Of a DNA stretch of 5,468 nucleotides, positions 1 through 5,139 are shown piece after piece. The DNA is taken from the NCBI GenBank assembly GCA_002720125.1, contig PBGQ01000004.1, positions 13,316 to 18,783 on the forward strand, read 5' to 3'. Positions within the stretch are counted from its first letter, which is position 1, and the number at the start of each line of letters is the position of its first letter. Below the pieces are notes generated by a model. It was given only the letters and a program-made list of their open reading frames with translations. It did not search any database and was not told the DNA's origin. The position numbers and the translations under genes are program-made. This DNA comes from Rickettsiales bacterium. Lineage in GTDB: Bacteria; Pseudomonadota; Alphaproteobacteria; TMED109.

Positions 1-323
1 AGAGAAATTTTTATAAAAAGTACTCTAAAAATTAAAAATAAAATTAAAATTTCATAAGTATGTATTAATGCGAATTCTTTTCCAGAAGTCCAAAATGCAC
101 TTGAGATAGAAAATAAAATAAACACGAAACCTAATATTTCTTCTTTTGATAAATTTTTAAAAAATACTCTTTTATCATTTGTAAAAATAAACATTAATAT
201 TCCGCAAAATAAGCAAGGAATCCAAGAAGAAATAGGTGATAGTATTGAAATAGGAAAAACCAAAAACGATAAAATTATAAAAGAATATTTATCACATTTA
301 TTGGAATAAGACATTTTTGGCAT
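1..323 (-). CDS. O-antigen ligase-like (WaaL/RfaL family) membrane protein, N-terminal part, cut by window edge
   Basis: Reading the minus strand from an ATG at 323-321 gives 107 codons without a stop before the left edge, so the 3' end is missing. The protein begins MPKMSYSNKCDKYSFIIL and is very hydrophobic. Probable membrane segments lie at about residues 14-29, 34-47, 63-77 and 86-104, with short Lys-rich links between them (about 49-62). The layout of an 'FPISILSPISSW' first helix and a later 'SSAFWTSGKEFALIHTYEILIL' stretch resembles the start of O-antigen ligase/polymerase-type proteins, which join or polymerise lipid-linked glycans on the periplasmic face of the inner membrane. The large periplasmic loop with the catalytic residues is outside the window, so ligase, polymerase (Wzy) and protein O-oligosaccharyltransferase cannot be told apart. 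A second in-frame ATG at 314-312 is an equally possible start; neither has a clear Shine-Dalgarno. It is divergent from the sugar operon. Confidence 0.68.
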   Translation of the reverse strand, partial: MPKMSYSNKCDKYSFIILSFLVFPISILSPISSWIPCLFCGILMFIFTNDKRVFFKNLSKEEILGFVFILFSISSAFWTSGKEFALIHTYEILILFLIFRVLFIKIS

Positions 324-336
324 AAAATAAATTAGT

Positions 337-364
337 ATTCTATATAATATTATTAAATTTACAA
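337..364 (-). promoter_or_regulatory. Candidate promoter for the divergent membrane-protein gene
   Basis: On the minus strand, TTGTAA (364-359) and TAGAAT (342-337) are separated by 16 nt and lie just upstream of the ATG at 323. Both resemble sigma-70 hexamers. In DNA this A+T-rich such matches arise easily by chance, so this is only a candidate. It would give a very short 5' leader of about 6-8 nt. Confidence 0.25.
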
Positions 365-368
365 CTTG

Positions 369-374
369 TATAAT
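369..374 (+). promoter_or_regulatory. Candidate -10 box for the rlmB-led operon
   Basis: A perfect TATAAT at 369-374 sits in the divergent spacer, preceded directly by TTG, and would place transcription start near 381. No good -35 is seen at 17 nt (346-351 reads AATATT). A second TATAAT at 343-348 lies 20 nt after TTGGCA (317-322), a longer spacer than usual. Start near 381 would put the inverted repeat at 383-396 at the very 5' end of the mRNA and give a leader of about 88 nt before rlmB. Confidence 0.35.
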
Positions 375-382
375 CTTCTTGT

Positions 383-396
383 TCCTTAACTAAGGA
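383..396 (+). repeat. Short inverted repeat overlapping a Shine-Dalgarno sequence
   Basis: TCCTTA (383-388) and TAAGGA (391-396) are exact reverse complements separated by AC. In DNA this is a 14-bp dyad that could be a regulator site. In RNA it could form a 5-bp stem (383-387 with 392-396) closed by the loop AACT, with one extra U-G pair at 382/397. The right arm is the AAGGAG ribosome-binding sequence of the 5-codon ORF at 406, so folding would mask that site. The stem is short and there is no U-tract, so it is not a terminator. Confidence 0.4.
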
Positions 397-405
397 GACT
401 AAAGC

Positions 406-423
406 ATGATATACAAATACTAA
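406..423 (+). other. Possible 5-codon leader ORF (MIYKY) with strong ribosome-binding site
   Basis: ATG ATA TAC AAA TAC TAA lies 8 nt after AAGGAG (392-397), the best Shine-Dalgarno in the left half of the window. The ATG is in frame with the rlmB start at 469 but is cut off from it by TAA codons at 421-426 and 460-462. It may be a regulatory leader peptide, or a relic of an older rlmB start left behind after upstream mutation. A chance match is possible. The peptide has no recognisable attenuator signature such as a run of one amino-acid codon, and no terminator hairpin follows it. Confidence 0.3.
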
Positions 424-468
424 TAATTATTTTATGATCTAATTTTAAAGTTTATAGTTGATTAAAAA

Positions 469-1269
469 ATGCTAAATAAAAGTCTTAAAATAAATAAAGC
501 AAAAGAGGAACATATATGGGTATATGGAAGGCATAGTGTTTTAAGTACAATAGACAACCCTAAAAGAAGAGTATTGGAGATATTATACTCAAAAAGAGTT
601 GATTATTTTATGACAAAAATTAAATCAAAAATTGAAAAATCAAAAAAAAATATTATTACCAGAGAAGTTAACATCTCTGTGATAGAAAAAATTCTAGATA
701 AAAAAATTAAACACCAAGGTATAATTGCTAAATGTAAAAAATTAGATTTTGATAATTTTAAAAAGGCATTAAAATTATATGAATCAAAAGATAGCGCAAT
801 AGGACTTATTTTAAATGGTGTAACTGATGTTAATAACGTAGGTGCAATATACAGATCCTCCCTGGCGTTTAACGTAAATTTTATAATAACTGAGACAAGA
901 AATACACCAGCAGAAAATAGTGCACTTATAAATTCATCATGTGGATCATTTGATAAAATTTGTACATACAAAACACACAATATAAATAATACTATAAAAA
1001 GATTTAAGGAAGGTGATTGGTGGATTGTAGGTTTAGATCAAAATGGGAGTTTAGAGTTGAGTAATTTTGTTTTAAACCATTTGCCTAGAAAGAAATTACT
1101 TTTCATATTGGGATCAGAAGGAAAAGGAATTAGTAGATTGGTAAAAAGAAATTGTGATTATTTAGTAAAAATCAATATAAATGAAAAATCCTTTAGTATT
1201 AATGTATCTAATGCGGCAGCAATATTATTATATAGTTTATCTAAAAAAAACGAAATGACTAAAAAATAG
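469..1269 (+). CDS. rlmB: SpoU-family 23S rRNA 2'-O-ribose methyltransferase (RlmB-like)
   Basis: 266 aa, close to the usual RlmB length (E. coli 243 aa). RlmB uses S-adenosylmethionine to methylate the 2'-OH of a guanosine in 23S rRNA. The N-terminal substrate-binding domain (about 16-92) has the family marks VYGRHSVL (18-25) and HQGIIA (82-87). The trefoil-knot SPOUT domain carries motif I NNVGAIYRS (122-130) with catalytic R129, motif II LGSEGKGIS (214-222), and motif III SINVSNAAAILLY (243-255). Oddities: the usual DPHN before motif I reads DVNN, and motif III has SIN rather than SLN. TrmH and other SpoU tRNA methyltransferases are alternatives, but the extra N-terminal domain favours RlmB. 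ATG 469 is chosen because the YGxH motif starts 18 residues later. It lacks a Shine-Dalgarno, although one exists 63 nt upstream for a separate mini-ORF. The stop is 1 nt before the next gene, implying co-transcription. Confidence 0.78.
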   Translation: MLNKSLKINKAKEEHIWVYGRHSVLSTIDNPKRRVLEILYSKRVDYFMTKIKSKIEKSKKNIITREVNISVIEKILDKKIKHQGIIAKCKKLDFDNFKKALKLYESKDSAIGLILNGVTDVNNVGAIYRSSLAFNVNFIITETRNTPAENSALINSSCGSFDKICTYKTHNINNTIKRFKEGDWWIVGLDQNGSLELSNFVLNHLPRKKLLFILGSEGKGISRLVKRNCDYLVKININEKSFSINVSNAAAILLYSLSKKNEMTKK

Positions 1270-1270
1270 G

Positions 1271-2149
1271 ATGCAAAAGGGCATTAACAAAAAACTTATC
1301 ATTGGAACTGCTAATTTTGGAAGTAATTACGGTAGGTTTAATACAAAAGATTTTATATTAGAAGATGAAGCAAAAGAAATATTAGAATTAGGTAGTCGTT
1401 ATGAGTGTAACATTTTAGATACTGCTAATGACTATCAAAATAGTGAAAAAATAATAGGTAATTCAGGAGTGAAAAATTTACAAATAATAACAAAATTAGA
1501 TTTTTCAAATCCTGATCTTACTATAGAAGAGGACCTTCTAGAAAAAATCCTAAAACAGAGTTTAGATAGATTAAAAGCATCAAAACTTTACTGTCTACTT
1601 TTTAGAAAGCCAATCATCTTGACTAAAGAAAAATTTTATCCGCTTTGGAAAGAGGCAGAAAATTTAAAGAAAAAAAAAATTATTAATAAAATAGGGATAA
1701 CTATTTATGATCCTGATGAGTTAGATATTATTTTAGAAAAGATTTTACCTGATGTTGTTCAACTCCCATTTAATATTTTCGACAACAGATTCACTAGAAG
1801 CGGATGGCTAGATAAATTACATTCAAGTAATGTTGAAATACATGCCAGATCAGTTTTTTTGCAAGGATTGTTATTACAAAATACTAATAATTTGAAAGGA
1901 TATCTAAACAAATATAATTACATATGGAGGAAATACAAAAAATGGATAAGAGATGAAAATTTAAATCCACTAGATATTTGTATGAGTTATGTAAATTCTC
2001 AAAAGAAAATTTCTAAAATAGTAATAGGTATAAATAGTCCTAAACAATTAGAAGAGATATTGAACTTTAAACAAACTAGCATGGAATTACCGGAATGGAT
2101 GATGAAAATTAAAAATGATATGATTAAACCCAACAAATGGAATTCTTAA
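1271..2149 (+). CDS. Aldo/keto reductase-family protein with non-canonical active site
   Basis: 292 aa, the usual size of an aldo/keto reductase (AKR) TIM barrel that reduces carbonyls with NADPH. It belongs to the type often found in surface-sugar clusters. Visible marks are IGTANFGSNYG (11-21, strand 1), ILDTANDYQNSEKIIG (48-63), IITKL (72-76), QLPFNIFDNR (164-173), IHARSVFLQGLLL (190-202) and IVIGINSPKQLEEIL near the C-terminus. Of the AKR catalytic tetrad, Asp50, Tyr55 and Lys75 are present. The expected His (normally LLLHxP) is Phe111 in LYCLLFRKP (106-114, codon TTT at 1601-1603). Activity may therefore be altered or lost. The ATG lies 1 nt after the rlmB stop and has no properly spaced Shine-Dalgarno (AGG touches the start), so coupled translation is likely. 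A run of ten A's (1670-1679) lies in the coding region. The substrate is unknown; a keto-sugar intermediate is inferred from the pse genes downstream. Confidence 0.8.
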   Translation: MQKGINKKLIIGTANFGSNYGRFNTKDFILEDEAKEILELGSRYECNILDTANDYQNSEKIIGNSGVKNLQIITKLDFSNPDLTIEEDLLEKILKQSLDRLKASKLYCLLFRKPIILTKEKFYPLWKEAENLKKKKIINKIGITIYDPDELDIILEKILPDVVQLPFNIFDNRFTRSGWLDKLHSSNVEIHARSVFLQGLLLQNTNNLKGYLNKYNYIWRKYKKWIRDENLNPLDICMSYVNSQKKISKIVIGINSPKQLEEILNFKQTSMELPEWMMKIKNDMIKPNKWNS

Positions 2150-2159
2150 CTTAAAAAAT

Positions 2160-2243
2160 AAAAAATATTCTTTATAAGCAGTTTTTGATTTATGATACTA
2201 ATAAAGTAAAAAATTTAAATGAGTATTAAAAAAAATATTCTTT
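2160..2243 (+). repeat. 14-bp direct repeat bracketing the deacetylase start
   Basis: AAAAAATATTCTTT occurs at 2160-2173 and again at 2230-2243, exactly 70 nt apart. The first copy is in the spacer and the second is within codons 4-9 of the deacetylase gene. The composition is low-complexity, so chance is plausible. It could also mark a small local duplication. Confidence 0.35.
2191..2208 (+). promoter_or_regulatory. Candidate internal promoter/start-site element before the deacetylase gene
   Basis: The 69-nt spacer 2150-2218 contains TATGAT (2191-2196), a plausible -10 with a weak TTCTTT (2168-2173) 17 nt upstream. It is followed by TAATAAAGTA (2199-2208). That same 10-mer sits before pseB at 2944-2953, at nearly the same distance from the ATG (20 versus 21 nt, measured from its first base). 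This hints at a shared upstream element. No terminator hairpin is seen in the spacer, so read-through from the preceding gene remains likely. Confidence 0.28.
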
Positions 2244-2899
2244 GTATAGTCGCGCATCCGGATGACGAAGCATTAGGTCCCGGAGGTGCGTTGATCAAGC
2301 ATTCCTTAAATGGAGATAGTGTAAATATTATTATACTGTCTGAAGGAGAAGTTTCTAAATCTAAAAAAAATAAAAAGAATCCTAACAGAAGAAAGAACGC
2401 AGAGACCTGGAGTAAGTTAGCGGGCATAAATTCCTTAGATTTATTTGATTTTCCTGACCAACAGCTAGATAAAATTCCACAGTTGGATTTAGTTAGAAAA
2501 ATAGAAAAGTCAGTAGAGAACATCAAGCCCAGCATAGTCTATATACATTATCCTAATGATATTAATAAAGATCATCAGATAGCAGCGGCTGCTGCACTAG
2601 CTGCAATAAGGCCTATCAGCTATCATGGAATTAGACCAGAAATAAGATCTTTTGAAACACCATCAAGTACTGAACAAGGTCCGAATATAGAACCTTTTAA
2701 TTTTAAACCCAATCTATATATATCTATTGAAGAGGTGTGGAAAAAAAAAGTTAATGCCCTAGAGGCCTATTCTAAAGAATTAAAGAAATTTCCTCATCCT
2801 AGGTCTGTAAAATATTTAGAAGCATTATCAATAAAAAGAGGCACGGAAGTAGGATTAAAAAAAGCTGAAGCTTTTTATCTCATAAGAAAAATATTGTAA
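2219..2899 (+). CDS. PIG-L/LmbE-family zinc-dependent N-deacetylase
   Basis: 226 aa, a typical single-domain PIG-L length. The family removes N-acetyl groups from amino sugars such as GlcNAc-PI, GlcNAc-inositol and bacillithiol precursors. The hallmark AHPDDE is at residues 12-17: by analogy with MshB, His13 and Asp16 bind zinc and Asp15 is the general base. The third ligand is His119 in HYPNDINKDHQ (110-120). GPGG (20-23) and SEGE (41-44) also match the family. There is no signal peptide, so it acts in the cytoplasm. Its place directly before pseB and pseC suggests a substrate in the nucleotide-sugar or nonulosonate pathway, for example the 2-acetamido group of an intermediate. This is inference; the sequence shows only the enzyme family. 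The ATG has no evident Shine-Dalgarno (upstream is nearly all A/T). The start is fixed by the IVAHPDDE strand beginning 10 residues in. Runs of eight and nine A's occur at 2363-2370 and 2741-2749. Confidence 0.87.
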   Translation: MSIKKNILCIVAHPDDEALGPGGALIKHSLNGDSVNIIILSEGEVSKSKKNKKNPNRRKNAETWSKLAGINSLDLFDFPDQQLDKIPQLDLVRKIEKSVENIKPSIVYIHYPNDINKDHQIAAAAALAAIRPISYHGIRPEIRSFETPSSTEQGPNIEPFNFKPNLYISIEEVWKKKVNALEAYSKELKKFPHPRSVKYLEALSIKRGTEVGLKKAEAFYLIRKIL

Positions 2900-2938
2900 G
2901 ATCGTAAATATTTAAACTATATTTTTATTGGAAATTAA

Positions 2939-2953
2939 TTGTATAATAAAGTA
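2939..2953 (+). promoter_or_regulatory. Candidate -10 element and shared motif upstream of pseB
   Basis: The 65-nt spacer 2900-2964 holds TTGTATAAT (2939-2947), including a perfect TATAAT at 2942-2947. The same nonamer occurs before rlmB at 367-375 minus one base of flank (TTGTATAAT from 366 or 367). It overlaps TAATAAAGTA (2944-2953), shared with the deacetylase spacer. No good -35 is seen. Transcription start near 2954 would give a leader of only about 11 nt, so the box may be fortuitous. The palindrome TAAATATTTA (2905-2914) is too A/T-only to call a terminator. Confidence 0.3.
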
Positions 2954-2964
2954 GGAAATCGCAT

Positions 2965-3969
2965 ATGAATAATTTGAAAAAAAAATCTATATTAGTTACT
3001 GGGGGAACGGGAACTTTTGGTTCTGAATTTGTGAAAATCCTTTTAAAAAAATTTAAACCAAAAAGACTAGTTGTTTTCAGTAGAGATGAACAAAAACAAT
3101 ATCTTATGTCTCAAATATATTCGCCAGATAAATACAATTGTCTGAGGTATTTCATAGGAGATGTGAGAGACAAAAACAGAGTAAATAGAGCATTCGCTAA
3201 TATAGATATAGTTGTGCATGCTGCAGCTATGAAGCATGTTCCTGCTTCTGAGTATAATCCTACAGAATGTATAGCAACAAACATTCAGGGTGCACAAAAT
3301 ATTATTGATGCGGCAATTAGTAATAATGTAGAAAAAGTTATGGCACTATCTACAGATAAGGCATCTAATCCAATTAATTTATATGGTGCTTCTAAACTAT
3401 GTTCTGATAAACTTTTTATAGCAGCTAATAATTTGTCAGGTAGACCAAATACTAGATTTTCTATTGTAAGATACGGAAATGTTCTCGGCTCAAGAGGAAG
3501 CGTAATCCCTTTATTTAAAGAACTTTTAGCAAAAGGAGAAAAAAGATTACCATTAACCGATGAAAATATGACAAGATTCTTTATTAAACTCTCTGATGGA
3601 GTGGAGTTTGTAATTAATGCCATTTTTGATATGAATGGTGGCGAAATTTTTATACCTAAAATAAAAAGTATAAAAATAAAAGATCTAATAGCAGCTATTG
3701 CAGGAAAAGATAAATATTATCTTACTGGTATTAGACCAGGCGAAAAGTTACACGAGGTTATGATTCCAGAAGAAGAGTCTAGGCTTTGCGTGGATATGAA
3801 AAGATACTATATTATAAGGCCTTCCTTTAAATGGTGGGACTCTAAAAACTTAGAAAAAAAACTATCTGAAGGGAAGCCTGTATCCAAAAATTTTAGTTAT
3901 ATAAGCTCTCAGTCAGAACTATTAATGAATACTAAAGAGATAAAAAAAATCATAGGTGATTTAGGTTGA
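2965..3969 (+). CDS. pseB: UDP-N-acetylglucosamine 4,6-dehydratase (inverting), PseB
   Basis: 334 aa, the same length as characterised PseB proteins. It is a cytoplasmic short-chain dehydrogenase/reductase that removes water from UDP-GlcNAc and epimerises C5, the first step to pseudaminic acid. The NADP-binding loop is VTGGTGTFG (11-19). Further marks are FSRDEQKQY (38-46), GDVRD (65-69), HAAAMKHVPASEYNP (85-99), the active-site stretch STDKASNPINLYGASK (129-144) with Asp131, Lys132, Tyr140 and Lys144, and RPGEKLHEVMIPEEE near residue 270. The intact Tyr-xxx-Lys and NLYGASKLCSDK separate it from the CapE/FnlA L-FucNAc enzymes, which have NAMG-type sequence there. The lack of membrane helices separates it from the large CapD/LegB-type retaining dehydratases. 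AGGA (2953-2956) lies 8 nt before the ATG, a normal ribosome-binding site. Its TGA stop overlaps the TTG start of pseC. A run of nine A's lies at 2977-2985. Confidence 0.93.
   Translation: MNNLKKKSILVTGGTGTFGSEFVKILLKKFKPKRLVVFSRDEQKQYLMSQIYSPDKYNCLRYFIGDVRDKNRVNRAFANIDIVVHAAAMKHVPASEYNPTECIATNIQGAQNIIDAAISNNVEKVMALSTDKASNPINLYGASKLCSDKLFIAANNLSGRPNTRFSIVRYGNVLGSRGSVIPLFKELLAKGEKRLPLTDENMTRFFIKLSDGVEFVINAIFDMNGGEIFIPKIKSIKIKDLIAAIAGKDKYYLTGIRPGEKLHEVMIPEEESRLCVDMKRYYIIRPSFKWWDSKNLEKKLSEGKPVSKNFSYISSQSELLMNTKEIKKIIGDLG
3954..3959 (+). promoter_or_regulatory. Ribosome-binding site that supports the TTG start of pseC
   Basis: AGGTGA, inside the last codons of pseB, lies 6 nt before TTG 3966. 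No in-frame ATG occurs before the conserved N-terminal HFPYSKPYI stretch. This site plus the TTGA stop/start overlap therefore fixes the start and points to translational coupling. Confidence 0.7.
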
Positions 3970-5126
3970 AGGAAAAAACAAAAATCCACTTTCCTTACTC
4001 AAAACCTTATATAGATAAAAAAGATATCAAGGCAGTTTATGAGGTGTTAACAAATGGATACTTAACTCAAGGCCAGAGATTAACTGACTTCGAGAAGCTA
4101 TTAAAAAAAACGTTTAAATCAAATTACGCTTTGGCATGTAATTCGGGAACGGCTGCCTTACATATGATCTACAGGGCTTTAAATGTAGGTCCTGAAAAAT
4201 CTGTATTAATAACACCAATTACTTTTTTATCAACAGCCAATGCTGCTAAAATGTGTGGAGCCAAAGTATACTTCTCTGATGGAGATAAAAAAACAGGTTG
4301 TATGGATCCTAATTCTGCCGAACAAATTCTAAAAAAATATCCAAATATTTCAGTAATAGTTGTAGTACATTTGTGTGGTAGAGTAGAAAATGTGGAGGAA
4401 ATTTCCAAATTAGCAAAAAAATATAATTGCAAACTAGTAGAGGATGCTTGTCACGCACCAGGTTCATCATTTAAAAATAAAAAAGGAGAAACTGTTTTTA
4501 CAGGCTCATGTAAATATAGTGTGGCGTCTTCCTTTAGTTTTCATGCAATAAAGCATATAGCGGTAGGTGAGGGCGGCTGTATTACTACAAACAATAGTTC
4601 AATTTTTAAAAAGATTAAAAACTACAGAAGTCATGGAATGATTAGGGGAAATATAAATAAATGGGAATATAAAATGTATGACTTAGGGTGGAATTATAGA
4701 TTAGACGAGATAAGCTGCGCTTTAGGAATAAGCCAAATATCAAAACTAACAAAAGGAATTGAAAAAAGAAGAGAGTTAGTAAAAACTTATAAGAGCTATC
4801 TAGAGGAATATGAATACATAAATCTACCAGATGAACCTGAATTCAGTAATTCTCACTCATGGCATTTATTTTCCATTCAAATTGACTTCATTAATCTTAA
4901 TAAAAATAGACTTAAGGTAATGAAAAAACTCTCTAGCTTTGGTGTTGGAACTCAAATACATTATAAGCCTATTTTCCTCCAACCTTATTATTCCAATAAC
5001 TTACAAAAAAAAAATGCACTAGAATACTACAATAAAACCTTAAGCCTTCCTTTATATCCTGAACTTAAGAAGAAAGAAGTTAAATTTATTTGCGAAACGT
5101 TAATAAAGGTTTTGGGTTTAAAATAA
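3966..5126 (+). CDS. pseC: UDP-4-amino-4,6-dideoxy-N-acetyl-beta-L-altrosamine transaminase, PseC
   Basis: 386 aa, near the usual PseC length (about 376-390). It is a PLP-dependent DegT/DnrJ/EryC1/StrS-type fold I aminotransferase that transfers an amino group, normally from glutamate, to C4 of the PseB product. The N-terminus FPYSKPYIDKKDIKAVYEVL is the family opening. NSGTAAL (59-65) binds the PLP phosphate, EDACHA (159-164) contains Asp160 that contacts the pyridine nitrogen, and SFHAIKHIAVGEGG (191-204) carries the Schiff-base Lys196. The SFHxxKHI context is the PseC form; related DegT enzymes making other amino sugars usually read differently here. YDLGWNYRLDEISCALG and THYKP-like QIHYKPIFLQPYY near the C-terminus also fit. 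It starts with TTG and overlaps pseB by 4 nt, so the two are coupled. An A10 run lies at 5005-5014. Confidence 0.9.
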   Translation: MKEKTKIHFPYSKPYIDKKDIKAVYEVLTNGYLTQGQRLTDFEKLLKKTFKSNYALACNSGTAALHMIYRALNVGPEKSVLITPITFLSTANAAKMCGAKVYFSDGDKKTGCMDPNSAEQILKKYPNISVIVVVHLCGRVENVEEISKLAKKYNCKLVEDACHAPGSSFKNKKGETVFTGSCKYSVASSFSFHAIKHIAVGEGGCITTNNSSIFKKIKNYRSHGMIRGNINKWEYKMYDLGWNYRLDEISCALGISQISKLTKGIEKRRELVKTYKSYLEEYEYINLPDEPEFSNSHSWHLFSIQIDFINLNKNRLKVMKKLSSFGVGTQIHYKPIFLQPYYSNNLQKKNALEYYNKTLSLPLYPELKKKEVKFICETLIKVLGLK

Positions 5127-5139
5127 GTAATTTACAAAA

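Noticed and set aside
324..468. tRNA or small structured RNA gene in the divergent spacer
   Set aside because: No cloverleaf, G/T-psi-C arm or extended stem is seen; only a 5-6 bp hairpin at 382-397.
516..530. Alternative rlmB start at ATG 516 behind AGAGGAA
   Set aside because: That ATG is out of frame with the SpoU protein, and the conserved YGRH motif requires the frame starting at 469.
603..980. Antisense open frame of about 125 codons within the rlmB gene
   Set aside because: It lies opposite a gene with all SpoU motifs, shows no recognisable family, and is Phe/Leu/Ile-rich as expected from the complement of Lys/Asn/Ile codons.
2150..2218. Intrinsic terminator between the aldo/keto reductase and the deacetylase
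   Set aside because: A-runs and T-runs are present but no G+C-containing stem forms; the region is simply A/T-rich.
2215..2535. Antisense open frame opposite the deacetylase start
   Set aside because: It is a shadow of the AHPDDE-containing frame; no motif or ribosome-binding site supports it.
3067..3623. Two antisense open frames opposite pseB
   Set aside because: Both sit over the most conserved part of pseB and have no family resemblance.
2965..3969. CapE/FnlA-type (L-FucNAc) dehydratase instead of PseB
   Set aside because: The active site keeps Tyr-xxx-Lys in NLYGASK, the next gene is a PseC-type aminotransferase, and a PseG start follows.
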